Shown here piece after piece: positions 1 to 12,831 of a stretch of 64,000 nt of DNA (position 1 is its first letter; each line of letters starts with the position of its first letter). The notes under the pieces were generated by a model that was not told where the DNA came from, did no database searches, and was given only the letters and a program-made list of their open reading frames with translations. The stretch covers positions 16,269,629-16,333,628 of the forward strand of contig OW387147.1 of the NCBI GenBank assembly GCA_936440205.1, given 5' to 3'. A program made the translations under genes and the position numbers. This DNA comes from Lepidonotus clava. Its lineage: Eukaryota > Annelida > Polychaeta > Phyllodocida > Polynoidae.

Positions 1-846
1 CCTCTTTGTCAATCGAAAAATAAATCTTTTTACTCTTTCATTCTTGGCCATACTTGTTAATACTTTTACACTCTCTCATAGGACTGCACTGACAAGTTTT
101 AAAAATTTATTCTTTATAATTTCAGAAGGTTTCACTAGGAATTAGGGTCCACCATAGTTGGGCTTTTGAGTTGACAAATGCAGAAACCAAAACATTAAAA
201 AGCTATAATGCACAAGCTTAAATGACACACACGACTGTTTATTCGCGGAATAATGAAGTCCAGCAATGATTGAGCACATACCTCCTCGTCCTGCATCCCT
301 TTAAACCCGACCTTCCTCCTAAGTCTCCTCCTCCACCAAGGCTCTACAAAACGCCCCCACCCCACCCCCTCCCGACAGGGTCATTGATAGTTCGCTCACC
401 TCCCCCCAGGGGTGTCATCACACCCCGCCCCTAGGCCCCCACACGGCCCCTACTATACGACCATCGATCGGCCCTTAATGCCAGTATGAACCCGGCCCCA
501 TCGAGCTGGTACCCAGCCGCCCGGGGATGTGCACGTGTAAACACAAGCGGCCACCTCGATTACCCGGCGGAAACCAGCGGCGAATTGTTGGCCGGAACGG
601 TACTCTGGGATCCAGGAAAGGGTCGATGATTAGGGGGAGGTTATAGGTGGGGGTATAGGTGGGGGTATTGTAGGGAGAGAAAGGCTGCCCTGATCTTAGG
701 TAAATAATGACAGGTACTGATGACACAGGGATAACAGTTTATATTGTCATATGGGACTGGTCTGTTTGTCAACTGGAGGTGGACAACAGGGGACGGTAAC
801 GTGTGATATAGAGCGGGAGGACAGGTAGAAGGTTGGCATAATAATG
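1..846. other. Unique non-coding sequence, GC-rich patch
   Basis: No gene is seen. Roughly 290-600 is C-rich and CpG-containing, unlike the AT-rich sequence on either side. Around 640-670 the motif GGTGGGGGTATA occurs twice in a row. The patch could be regulatory, but no TATA box or convincing exon was found in it. Confidence 0.5.
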
Positions 847-970
847 GGTCAACATTATATTGTCAACAGAATGTGGTCAACGTAATGGTCAACAATAGAA
901 GGTCAACCATGAATGATGAGCAATACACAGTCAACACTGTATTGCAAACAGCGGGGGGCCAACAATGGTT
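847..970. repeat. 14-bp degenerate minisatellite with GTCAAC core
   Basis: GTCAAC starts at 848, 862, 876, 888, 902 and 930, and a GCCAAC variant at 958. Spacings are 14, 14, 12, 14, 28 and 28, so the unit is about 14 bp (roughly GGTCAACANTAAAT) with about nine decayed copies. Another GTCAAC lies outside the array at 768. No coding potential is seen. Confidence 0.75.
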
Positions 971-2190
971 CCCGCCCAATACTGCCAGCACTGAACAGCA
1001 CGTGCCTCATGTATACTAGTGCCTTGTGAGATGTTTCCTGGCTGTATACCCAAAAGCTTGACACAAATTCTCGATAGCAGTACACATGGTGTATGGGTAT
1101 GACTAGAGAAAGTGCTGTGGGGTGGTCATCTAGTCGACAGTGCACTGATTTACCACTGATCATTGAAAAGATAATTCTAATTAGATAAAGAAATGAGTAT
1201 TACTTTGTAGAATTAGGAATTATAGGCTACTCAGTTAGTGTTTTGACACAAATCAGAGTGGTTAATTATGCTACTTTGGTATCAGGTTCTCCTTAGTTTA
1301 ACGTCCATAAAATTGGATTTAACAAAAGTATTGTAGCCAACGGCTTTCAACGGAAGTCTTAGTAAGCGATCTGTAGTTCATAATGTTTTTCTCTAGTTTT
1401 CCCCTTTCTTCCATTTCCTAACAAACTCAGCTGTTTTAAAGACAAACAACGCCGACCAACAAACAATATAAAAGAGTGTCGTATGTGGATTTGACAGGAA
1501 TGTTTCTTCAATAGCTTTACATATTTGAGAAGCGAATCATTGGCGATAGATTTATCCTGCAATAATATCCGTGAATATCGCTATTCATTCTCTATATACT
1601 TCCCCGCCTTCTTAAATTCCCTCATACAAGAGCTCACTCTGTTCAACACAAAAGATACCTATCACTCGTCGCGCAAGGATATGGGCGATAAGCCAGGGGA
1701 GTTACGGCCGGGCGCATCACTCAGCGTAGCAATCCGCCAATAGAAGGGCTATTTGGCGGGTACTAATTATCCAGGAGAGAGATAACAAGCAGTTTCCTCC
1801 CCAACTATACCCGTCACAGAGTGTACATCACTCATCCACTCCAGTGTCGTCGCCCTTACTGCTGGTTCTTTAAGTATGAAGAGTGGTGTAGTATTTGCAG
1901 GACTAGCACCAGGGTACATAGTGTACAAGCGCAGCCAAGTGCTGTAAGTCTTGGTGCAGGGTGGGGGAGTGTGTGTGTGTGTGTGTTGGGGGTGGGGCTT
2001 ATTACACAATGAGGAGTAAGGAGTCAGAGACAGGCTTAGGGACAGCTATATCACATTAGGAGCCGATGGGGTTCTTGCAGCACACTCGGTGCAAGGGGTA
2101 ACTGGCTTCAGCTTTCAAACATGCCTGAGTAAAACCAAATTTGCATGAATCAACAAACGTAGACAATTCGGAAAAAAATTCCACTTGGTC
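971..2190. other. Unique non-coding sequence with a GT microsatellite
   Basis: No supported gene. The open frames are short and carry no recognisable domain. A run of GT dinucleotides at about 1970-1987 sits inside a G-rich stretch. An isolated TATAAAA-like string at about 1468 has no supporting exon nearby. Confidence 0.5.
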
Positions 2191-2194
2191 TTTA

Positions 2195-2231
2195 GGGGTG
2201 GGGGGCAACTGCCCCTTTTGCCCCCCACCCC
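2195..2231. repeat. G-rich inverted repeat (14-bp arms) next to a C tract
   Basis: The arm GGGGTGGGGGGCAA (2195-2208) is an exact inverted copy of 2218-2231, with a 9-nt loop. The right arm runs into a C tract to about 2240. The runs of four and six G could also form a quadruplex in place of the hairpin. Confidence 0.7.
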
Positions 2232-2335
2232 CCCCCCCCACCGCCCTCCACTGATGTTGATAATCAATTTTAATACCGTCGTATCTTAGTGAATGGTTTA
2301 TGTGCCACTGCAGAAAATACAATGCAAGAATGTCC

Positions 2336-2640
2336 ATAGGTAAGGCACTCGGGGAAAGAAGCCTGCAGGTAAGGCACTTGGGGAAAGAATGACTGCAGGT
2401 TATGCACTCGGGGAAAGAATGCTTGCAGGAAACCCACTTTCAGAAAGAAAGCCTGCAGGTAAGGCGCTCGGGGGAATGCCTGCAGCTGCAGGCAGCGCAT
2501 TCAGGGAAAGAATGCCTGTAGATAACACACTCGGGGAGACAATGCCTGCAGGTAACGGACTCAGGTAAGGCACTCGAAAAAAGATTGCCTGTACAATGCA
2601 CTCAGACAAATAATGACTAAAGGTAATGTTCCCGAAAAAA
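2336..2640. repeat. 30-bp minisatellite, about 10 units
   Basis: Units resemble AAGGCACTCGGGGAAAGAAT followed by GCCTGCAGGT. Clear unit starts are near 2342, 2371, 2401, 2431, 2461, 2490, 2521 and 2551, with decayed units to about 2640. Because 30 is a multiple of three, frames stay open on the minus strand through the array. I read those frames as repeat artefacts. Confidence 0.85.
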
Positions 2641-4690
2641 AACAATTCTTTTTGGTCATCCATTGCGACAATATAATGTGTATCATTGTTATTAAACTTT
2701 GTTCAACCTATAACTGGTCTGGTCGTAAATGGATATATGTGATCCATATAATCTGTCAGCAGACGACTTTGAGCTGATACCGCTGGGGCCCGGCGATACC
2801 CTGCGGTTAGCTAAATAGATTGCCCAGTATGGGGTCATAAAGTCAGCCCGTCTCCCGCGTTTAAAGGTCTGGCTGGTGACCGGCCTATCCTAATACTATT
2901 AACCAGAGGCCGCCGGCAACATCTCCATTGCTGGAATTACCTCCAGTGTGTTTTGACCCAGCCGGGACTTGGGGTTATCTCACAACTGTGAGGGTCGTGT
3001 AGACAAAATATGGTATACTTATGGTATGATATTGTCCCTTTTTATCGGCGATATAACGGAGGGTTTTACAACGTATATAATGTACCATGAACAGTATAAT
3101 AGGCAATAGAAAAATAGAAGCCATAGAACCTTTGAAACTGCATTGTTCGGGGATCTATCCATCGTTCTGACTCCATGTAAAAGGTCTAGGGCCTACATGT
3201 TTTCCATCGACAGAACCTATATACTTGACTAATTTTACAGTGTTCCTAGCCATCCACCTAAATATCTAACTATATGAGAAATAAATACATACAGCTCATT
3301 TATCTTTCCCTTTCCTTGATTTGCTATCAAAACCTTCCACGTCCCTCTCCCCGGCACTAAAACTCTACGTTTGAGTTGCTCTTTAAGCTCCGTATCAGCG
3401 TCTTAAAGGGCCAGGCCCTCATCGGAGCTGACAACGTCATCATTAGCCGGGCCCGCCCTGCCCGGTCCCCGCCGGCCCGTTTGTCAGGCGATATTCCCCT
3501 CAGCTAACGAACACACCTCGCCACCCAACCACCTTTACCAAGTAAACCATAGATTTCTTCGAGGCTAGAAGGCTGTTCTAAGACACCACATGCATAATGT
3601 AAAGCTTAGTTAGAAAACATTACTAAAGCACACATATTTATATGTATACAAAAATAAATACTGATGTATCGTGTATACCTTTACGTTTATATTCTTTAGA
3701 TTTGCTTAAACAGTACCACCTATATTAAGGTTATGACTGTAAGAAAATGATAAGACGTTATACCTAGATTGCTTTGTAGTTGGAATAATGTGTTTTAGAA
3801 GCTTCCCTCTTTACAAACTTATGTACATGTACAAAGAATACTCACCTGTATATATTTTACACCTTTCTTATATTGAATCAAAACTCAACTGTCGTTTTAT
3901 TATTATATATATCAATTTGTATTCATAACATGCTGGAAGCAAGTGAAAAACGGTCATAGACCGATCTTGTGTACAAATCCAGGATAAATAAAAGATTTAA
4001 AAAAAAATGTTAAAGGGATGCCTAGCACTAGTACAAAGGCCATTAATTTGTAAGTACCTTGCCGCAAGGTAACAAAGCACACTTTTACTGGATTCCTGCT
4101 ATGTGACTGTACAGCACGAAATAATAGTAATAAAAAAACAATCATTAGTTGCACGTTTTTCCCTTTCAACACAACTGTTTTTAGTCCAGAAAAGGGTACA
4201 GCTAATGAGAGAAAAGGGTACAGTGAATGAGTCATTATGTTCAACGACCCGTCGAGACTTCCTTAGACACACACTGAATGCAATTGTTTTTATATCAATC
4301 CCTTGGTTAGTGTAGTTCTATTGGACGTCAACAGTGCCTTGCACAGATGTATTTGCCTGACGGTACACCTTGATAAATGTACATAATTATCATTCTTTAG
4401 TTTGTATTAATTTCTCTATGTCCATTTATATTCATATTATTACCATTCGTAAGTTTGAAAATGTTGCGTGTACGTGTGATTTGAAAATAATCAACTCGGA
4501 GTTTGTAACCTAATGTTGGTGTTAAGTGCTCTGACCTTTGGTGCTGTGAACATTAAGTACAAGCCCACCGTTACCTTTGTCCACCCATGAACCGCTCTGT
4601 TCCGGGAAAACACCATTTTTCACTCTGCTCTGCCAACTCTCAAGGCATTGTGGACGTGTCGCCGCGCACAGCTTAGCCTCAGGCACTTTG
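2641..4690. other. Unique non-coding sequence
   Basis: No gene is supported. A mixed-composition tract at about 2755-2990 and a GC-rich patch at about 3400-3490 look less random than the AT-rich DNA around them and could be regulatory, but nothing identifies them. A short direct repeat containing AAAAGGGTACAG occurs twice at about 4190-4230. Confidence 0.45.
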
Positions 4691-4696
4691 TGCCCC

Positions 4697-4747
4697 TTTC
4701 CCGCCTTTCCGTTCACGTTCCCGGTCGCCATTGAAAAGCGCGCGAAA
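4697..4747. promoter_or_regulatory. Pair of opposed E2F-consensus motifs
   Basis: TTTCCCGC (4697-4704, plus) and GCGCGAAA (4740-4747, whose complement TTTCGCGC is also a match) both fit TTTSSCGC exactly. They sit 43 bp apart in opposite orientation in a moderately CpG-rich patch. No start codon or exon can be assigned nearby, so function is inference. Confidence 0.3.
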
Positions 4748-4749
4748 TC

Positions 4750-7063
4750 ACATCAAATGTCGTCTGCGTGAGAGAAATTCTAATCTGCTACTCAGTCGAA
4801 AAAAGGCTCCAAGGAGAGGACTAGCCGGCGCCAGTGAAGGTCTCATCGAAATAGGATTAATCTGGGCTTGTTTTCTGGCCGTGCAATGGCATTGACCCAC
4901 AGCACTGACCTTCATCCATATCCTTTGTGACCTTGAGAGATATCCGCCCACGGCGCGCAGGCGCAGTCGTTGGCCTTTCCTGTAGGTGCTTCCCCTAGGG
5001 GACGGCCAAGGAAACCTGACGACGCTGGTAATCAGCAGACATGATGAATTCATCGGCGCCCACCGGGTCCCTAACGAGTTTGATAATGTGCGCCTTCAAA
5101 AGCACAAATTATCGCCCACTAGTTTCAATGTCGTCTGGCCTTATCCAAGTCCTACCATTTCCGACAGAAACAAATCCAACAAGAAACAGTATCATTGAAT
5201 TTAGATAGGTCTACATGGGTTCTCTGGTTGGGAATATACAACCCTTATTGCACTGCTAAGTAGACCTACTGCATTAAGGATCCTGTGTTTTGGGGCGATA
5301 GAAGGAAGTTTGAAGACAAGATCGATCATTGTTGCACGCCGTGATAAAGGGACTAGGGATTACATTAAGTGGGTGTTTATTAGGGGTAATGAATTGCTGC
5401 TTACCGGCTAGGTGTTGGGTGAGATCGATGTATACTTCCAGTAGTGCACCGCTGCCCGTAGTGAAAGGGATTAGTGTTTTATAGGCGGGGTAATTATTCA
5501 CAGATTTCCGCTTCTGAAACAGATGTTTCAACTTCTTTGGGTTTGCTCATCTGTTAGCACAAAGACTTTGAGCAGAGGCTACAGTTGCATTACAACCTTC
5601 TCCTGATGATTTGTAAAATGAACATACAGTTATAAGCGTATAATTGTTTCGTATAAGTCTTAGTGTGCAGGGTATGAGCGCCCATTCCGAAAATTCATGC
5701 TTATGGAAACCAATACACGAGGACTATCGCCTGACCCATATTCCAATGTGCTTATACTACTTACAAGATTCTGACCAACTGGGCTATTGCCCCAAGTAGT
5801 ATAAGAAGATGGGACTTTGGTGCGGGCTTGAGAAAGGGTCAGTGTTCTATAATGCAAATGTAAACTGGTACATAACCTTAGTTTCATTAAACTATTATAT
5901 TATGGTCATGCAAGCAGAGTATCTATCAGGTATCTTAGGCCTGCAAATACCTGCACATAGAGTGGCTGGGTAGAGGGAGGGAGTTGGAGGGAGTGGGAGT
6001 TATCGCTTCATGTGGAATGGGAGGATCGAATTAGTGTATTTTCGTGTATAGGGTTTCTTTCGGAAATGAAGAACAATACAAAAATAAAGCAGGCAAGAAA
6101 GCATGGACCCCTCATGGAAGTGCACTAGTAGAGCCTATGACTCCTCAAGCAATACCCAAAGAATCAGTTTTCCAAGTGCAGATAAGTATAAAGAGCTTCC
6201 TGCTAGAATTAAGCAAATGGTTTCTCCATTTTGATCAGCAGGTTTTCTCTCAGGCAAAAAACCGATATCGCATGCATTTAAGGCGAGGGAAATGAATGTC
6301 ATTCTTTTCAATACTTGATAGTTCAATTTTTCACAACTGATACCTGTATGAATTATGAATAATGAAAAGGACGGAGATGATTTGAAAAGAAAAATCAACA
6401 ACCTTTCTGCGAGATATAATACTTGTTGGAACTACACCCATACATCAGTAGTGACATGAGAAGTGACAGTACAGTATTGATCCCTGAACGATGCAGACAG
6501 GCTGATACAACCAAGGACACATTTTATTCTCCATATAGCCATAAACAGATAAAGAACAGTCCACCCTGCTACAACTGCTGAAACCCTACCCATATTGCCC
6601 CAATAAGGGCCTGCGCCCTGCCTGTACCCCGCGTCTAGTGCCCTTTGACCTCCAGGGTGTAGGGGTAGGGGATTGCTTACCGATGAGGGCCCACTCCTGC
6701 CCGGAGGCGGCTTTTCATTACAGCCGGCCGCGCGTGGGGTGGATTACGGGGTGTAGGGGTCAAGCGGTCATTCAGGCAGGGAGAGGGGTAGGATTAGCCT
6801 GGAGGAGGCAGACTGGGGCAGTGTGAGGTCATTGAACGGAAACACCGAGGGGGGAGCTATATCTAATGTGCGGGAGGAGAGCGACCAGCGATAATTTGGT
6901 TTCTTGGATAATCGAACGTTGAACCATATTTTTCAATGGTGATGCATTTTGATAAGCCTCACGTTCTGGCTCTATAGTCTACTTGATATAAGCCGACAGG
7001 GACGTTAAAACTGGATGTCAGTTGATGATACTATAAAAGTATAATCAGATGTGCTGGATGGTC
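4750..7063. other. Unique non-coding sequence
   Basis: No gene is supported. Open frames on both strands are short and show no recognised family. Purine-rich GGGA runs occur at about 5965-6000. About 6600-6850 is GC-richer than average but shows no exon structure that I can defend. Confidence 0.45.
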
Positions 7064-7369
7064 TTACTTCAACACCACGTTTAACATGAAAGGTAACCGA
7101 AGTATACCCGTCTCTAATTTCATAGCTCTATACAGTTTTCTACATGTTGGAAAGACAGTTTTATCTGGTCCAATGATGTTTTCTATTAAAAACTCTAGCT
7201 CATTTGGATCACGACCTTGCAATAAAACAACATTCTTAAAGTGCCAGATCGTGTCATCTAGACACCTACAAGGGAAATTTGATATGATCCTCTCCAAAAG
7301 ATGCTTACTGTGCATGCCTAATTGACCGAGTGCCAGGTCCTTCCTTTTCTGTGGAACGTTGAAGGTCAC
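7064..7369 (-). CDS. Unidentified coding-looking frame, possible exon or old gene fragment
   Basis: The minus strand has an open frame of about 100 codons, and it stays open about a dozen codons further upstream without a methionine. It reads like protein, with varied residues and no low complexity; segments include LLERIISNFPCRCLDDTIWH and FPTCRKLYRAMKLETGILRL, ending LNVVLK then a stop. No domain is recognised. There is no ATG at the 5' end, so if genuine it would be a terminal exon or a fragment of a gene or mobile element. It could also be chance. Confidence 0.22.
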   Translation of the reverse strand: MTFNVPQKRKDLALGQLGMHSKHLLERIISNFPCRCLDDTIWHFKNVVLLQGRDPNELEFLIENIIGPDKTVFPTCRKLYRAMKLETGILRLPFMLNVVLK

Positions 7370-7964
7370 AAAAGTAATTCTAGTCGTTTGTCAGGGGTCT
7401 CAAGGACGTACTTGAATGGACTTTTGTCTTTGCCTTTGTACACCTTGGAGGAATCCCTCTGATTGTGGCAGCATATATACATCGTCTATGACAGGGCAAG
7501 TATTAGTGTCGGTTTCTAACTATTTCAAACCGATGTGTCAAAGCAATTTAACACTTCGTCTTAACCATTCTAAACTGGGTACTATATCAAACCAGTTTCG
7601 TAGTGGCACAAATGGATAAAACTGTGAACCAAGATCGATCGCTCTTTTTCATTCTCTGCTGTTGGATATCCATGTATTGGAATGTGTATTGCGTTGGTTC
7701 GCTTTGCTTCTTAATTGTAAGAGGCACGAAATGGAAAGACTCTTTAAACATTATTGCTGTGAATCAAACTAAGCTTCAAAAAATCAAACCACAATTCATT
7801 GATCTACACCTTTAGTCCCCAGAATTAGTATACAAATGTTGAAAGTTATAACTTTCTAAAGCCTACTTATCGATATCATAGAGGGGTATAGTCAGGTCAC
7901 ATGCCCTGACATGCACAAAGTAACTTAGTGTACAAAGTCATCCAAAGAAATTCCATAAGAACCA
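7370..7964. other. Unique non-coding sequence
   Basis: No gene is supported. Plus-strand frames at about 7416-7815 are short and match no family that I recognise. Confidence 0.4.
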
Positions 7965-8182
7965 GTCAGAAATAGCTAGGCGCGGCGAGGGCCGCATTAC
8001 GAGCTGATTATGGCCTAAAGTGTTCACAGTTGACACCACCAAAAGAATGCTCATCTTTTGATTTATAACTTATATATAGATTCTTTCCCGAATTATTTTA
8101 TTTAGGAAAACGTCAGGAAACGTCGGAAATAGGCGCGGTGACGGCCGCATTGGGGCCTAAAGTGTTCACATTGGGCACCTCC
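7965..8182. repeat. Diverged direct duplication, copies 157 bp apart
   Basis: Copy one (7965-8040) and copy two (8122-8182) share GTCRGAAATAG, then AGGCGCGG, GGCCGCATT and, most clearly, GGCCTAAAGTGTTCACA in the same order, with a small internal deletion in the second. The 80-bp spacer is AT-rich and unrelated. This could be an old local duplication or two copies of a small interspersed repeat. Confidence 0.7.
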
Positions 8183-9450
8183 TACCTCCACGTGACAACT
8201 GAGGCCTAATCCCCGGGGACACATGTGTTCTTGTCGAGAGCTGTCTCCATCAATCATACTTTGTACGTCACCTATTAGCAACAGCACAGATAGCATACGC
8301 TGCCTCCAGCTCTTTACTTCAGATGTACCTTGCTTGTGTGATGTTTTTACAGGAGAAAATCAAAGTAACCATCGCAAAGTGGATTTTCTTGAAGATGTGT
8401 GCTGCATCTAAAAACGTCTGGGAAATAAAATCTGGCTATGTGTTTAAATGCGTGAATAGGGATGCTAATTACGATTTTTCAAATATTGCTCTTTGAATTT
8501 CAAGAGCCTTCGCTATTCTATAATACAGACAAACCCAATCTTTATCATGATGTAAGTTCTTATCTATTGTCCAGATATAGGCTATTTCAACAGGAAGTTC
8601 TATCTCGCATCTGCGTATATACATGTTAACGGTTAGTCAAGGAGGTAGAAGCACTCAACACGAACAAAAACGTTCTGTGGGTGAACGTTTATCTGATTGG
8701 TTCATTTGAATAGTAGATTTTAACAACCATTGAAACCCAGTCAGCCATTACGAGCGCATAACTAACGGTGACTCAAGTCCTTTTCCCGATATATTTTGCC
8801 AGAGATGGGCAACGGAAAATGCGTACCCTTACTATGCGCCGTTTTCTTCTCAAACATATTCCATCATGAAAAAAGGCAGTGGGAACGTCAGGACCTTACA
8901 TTCATATCATCGGACAATGTTTTTATGTTAACATTAATGGGTTCAAAGGAGGAACTAGTATTTCAAAACATCTGTACAGGTCATTTGTCACTTTCCTAAA
9001 ATTTTATGTTTTGGTTCCCATTCTCAAAGTCTAATGAACAACACGGGTTTCAGTACTTTCCGGTGGGGCGTTTTTCCAGTAAGATAAAGCACCAAGTGAT
9101 AAAAATGACAGACACATGGTGTGGGAAATGGAGGGGTATCACAGATACTAGGAAGCAGGCAACAAACGTACCCACTTGTTTCCCAGGCCTCTCCAGGGGA
9201 TCTCACCGTCACGCCAGGAGGATGAATCGGCCCAAGTGGCGCCACCTTCCTTCAATTTCCCACATCAACGGCTCCCACTTCCGCTTCCGGTGCAGACCGG
9301 AAGGGCAATCGATGGAGGCTTCCGGCCAGCCATCTCTGCGCATGTCAGACGCTGTCTGAGGAGATAGAACACTGGGCCGGGCAGGTCAGGGGGGAGCGGG
9401 GTGATAGAGGGGTATAGAAATCCTATTGTCTGGAGTTGTTATCTTGATCA
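8183..9450. other. Unique non-coding sequence
   Basis: No gene is supported. A 117-codon plus frame at 9006-9359 overlaps minus-strand frames, has no recognised motif and no splice context, and is left out. Confidence 0.45.
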
Positions 9451-9464
9451 ACGCCAGGTGGCGC
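9451..9464 (+). promoter_or_regulatory. CTCF-like motif
   Basis: ACGCCAGGTGGCGC matches the bilaterian CTCF consensus CCASYAGRKGGCRS at 12 of 14 positions, including the whole AGRKGGCRS half. CTCF is a zinc-finger insulator protein. Binding cannot be judged from the sequence alone. Confidence 0.3.
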
Positions 9465-12400
9465 GGAAAAAAATGGAAACGGCACGTTCTCACGCCATGG
9501 CTGTACATCTGTATGCGAAAGGCTGTAACTGACACAAATTCCCACAGGAAATATGGAGATAAGAGTCATTGTCCTATTCATGTATTCAATAAATATCATT
9601 TTCAGTGAAGAAGATAACGAATTATTATCCAAATCAATCCCATGCTATCTGGCTATAATTTCATCAACATGCTAAGACGTTCATTTAGAGAAATACAGGA
9701 GATTTTCACATTTCAAATCGCGTGTCAAAAAGCCGAATTATGAGGCTGTGGCTTGGCGTGTTTCCAATTACAATGATTTTATCAAAGCTGTCCATCATTC
9801 ATGCATGGAATCAAAATGAATTCTTCACAACCTCAAGCCACAGAATTTAGAGGAAAACCTGTGGCTCACTTTTAGGTTATGCCTCCGTTTTGTGTTGATT
9901 AATTCAAAACCTTTATTGCTAGAAATGCTTTTGATCATGATATTCCCACTGAAGTAAAGTATCAGACAATTTAGCGGCCGCCTGTAATTTTTTGATACAC
10001 GGCATATACGGTTTTTATGTTCAGTCGCCTAGCTCATGGTCTAAACTTACGCTTCGAAATTGAACGAACTCTTCACTTTTGCCGGCAGTTGCCAGACATC
10101 GACATATCCTATCTTCTCACTTCATATAGCATTACTGACATATATTACATTCTGTGCAATATTACCAACAAACATCCTAACGCCATAAACGTGGCTTCTG
10201 TATCTCTCTGATAGTCCTCGCTATGTATTGTCAGTCTCAACAAGCAGTTCTGAGGATATCAGGCACATGCTGATATGAAGATGGGGCTGTCAGATCCAAT
10301 ACTTGTCCGTTAGAGTGAACCACTCTTCCTCCAGTAGGCTGGCCGTTACTGTTTGCCGAGCACTAATCCCTCTGCCCACACGTGGGCCCCGGGCAGACCA
10401 ATCAGCCCTGGAGGGGCCTAACAAAGGCTCCCCGCCGAGGTGTTGTACAATAATGAATAAAATATCAGCTGTCGGCTATGCATATTGTGTATGGAGGGTG
10501 AGTGACGGCTGTACCACCCTATGGACGTATGTTATCAGGGGTTATTACTCGTTTCACACTTTTAACCGCAGGCAACAGCAGCAGACAGGGTGTGAATTGC
10601 TTAAAGTGGCAGACTGAAATATTATTGCCTGAGGTATTTAGATGAGGATTATCATATTATAAGGTCTGAGTCTGATCGCACAGACACTTTTCCATTTGTG
10701 GAATTGGGTCGCACTGGGGAGTTTAATGTGCAATGAAAAGTCTGGTTCTGTTATAACTCCACCTTTGTATCATTGTTTAAATCATTTTAGATATTAGAAT
10801 ATTTCATCCACATTATATATTGTAGTCCTCCCTTTAGTGCATCTGCATATTAAGGTTGCCCACCGCATGGAATAGTGTCTAGATAAAGTGAGATATATAA
10901 GGGAATATATTGGACCAGCTGGTACATTATGAGGTCCATCCATTTCTCTTCAACGTTAACAAAAGGTCGCGGCACCCGTTCTTTGAAAACCACTGGATAC
11001 AAAACGAATTGTAAAGGTGTAGACGTAATTAACCTCGCATAATCACCTAACCACAAGGCACACCTGTACCCTAATTATATATTATCAAACTCAATCCAGC
11101 TGTAGATTTTCCATACACTTTGATGGGTATTCAACATACAAAAGCAGACGTTACATCGTTTCATTTCCAAATCAATGCTAAAAACCAGATTTTTCCAGCT
11201 CAAATTGATAAAGGTGGGTCTACCTTTCAACCTCTTCAATTGCAAGAAATTCAGGGAATTCTGGGCAAAACTGGGAATACACGATTTCCAATGTATGTTG
11301 TATGTGGTTCCATATAGGGGTACACATCTCTTTAGTAGGTTGCTATGATGGGGAATTAGTATGTATTATATATGCACATTCATTTATCCCGCAGAGTGCC
11401 ATTTGGCGGTAGTAGATTTAATCAGAGGAGGGTATTTCATGTGGCAAGTAAACAAGTTACTCACATCTGCATTGTAGGTCGATAAAGGTTTGGTACCTAC
11501 CATCACTATATGCTCAGTTTAATAATCTATTTTTTTATATCGTCAGGTAATTGTAAACAGTATAGCTATTGCATGCTAATGTTATTAGCGGTTATCTACC
11601 CTGGGGTAAGTGTACATCAGGCAACATCCAATCATTTAGACTGTGAACAACACCAGTCATTCTACAATATAACCAGGCACGTTCGAACCAACGCTTAAAC
11701 TGTGTCTGCCTGCCTGGCCTGGCTGATACACTGCTCAAATTGAAGCAGTGAACACAAACAACCAGTTCTAAACGACCACTTCAGTTGACAATCCGCCTAT
11801 TATCACTCTCACATGACACTTCCTGATAGAATACCGAGTCCTTGGTGGCCCTCATTAACAGAAGCTCATAGAATCACGACTGAACTTTATCCGTCCCCTC
11901 ACAGGGACACAAAAACCCACCGGTCTACGTGTATCAATTCGGTCCAGATTCATTCCTGACAAAAATACCTCCACAGCAGCATTCAGGTGACCGGCAGTGA
12001 ATCGGCCCGGCCAAGTAACCGGTCTGATCGCCGCCAGGATAATGATACTATTTTTCTCCTCATTAATAACGTTTTTTTATTGCTAGCCGGTAATTTTAGG
12101 CGTGGATCGATGGTGGACTCAGAAATGCGGGTAGTGAATTGACAGCCACCTGGCCCACCACATCGATTAGGGAGGTGAATATTGGATGACCTGGGTGGAT
12201 TGAATTAAGGGAAATGTCAACAGGGTCGGCACTTTGGGATCATGTGGGTTTTTATAAATTTATTAAATTGTTTTTGGTTTTTATAGATTTATGAAATTAT
12301 TTTTGTAAAAGAAAATAGAAGGCTGGAGATAATGCACCTTGTTTTTGTACATTTCAGGTACTGATTTTAATTTAAATCTTATTGGTTTCTATTGCTGTCA

Positions 12401-12831
12401 TGTGACGAGCATTATTAGGAGCCCAACTGCATTGATGAGTGGTACCAATCTTCCAAACCCTTTTGATGTATAGATTAAAAACTTGGCATTGCCCATTCAA
12501 TAATTCCTTTGATTTAAGTTAAATCTAGAAGATTTGTTTCGCCTTTAAAACAATTAATACATCTAGGAAATTACATGTACAGTAAGTGTAAGGACTAGAT
12601 CTTGAAAGTATAAGGTTGGAAAATATAATTATGGCTTCGAAGTTTGCCAAACAGCAAAGGTAAAACATAATGATGGCATATAAGTAAATTAATACATTAC
12701 TGACATTTTTTTTTAACCAAATTATCACCGCCTCTGTTCATCCCATCTTTACCCCTTTCAATCAACCTCTACTGACTTCTGCACCTGCCAGGGAACCCCC
12801 TTCCCAAACCCCCCTTCCTCCAGTGTGGGTG
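9465..12831. other. Unique non-coding sequence
   Basis: No gene is supported. At about 12245-12300 a roughly 30-bp AT-rich segment containing GGTTTTTATA occurs twice. The last 100 bases before the minisatellite are pyrimidine-rich. Open frames are short and without recognisable content. Confidence 0.45.
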
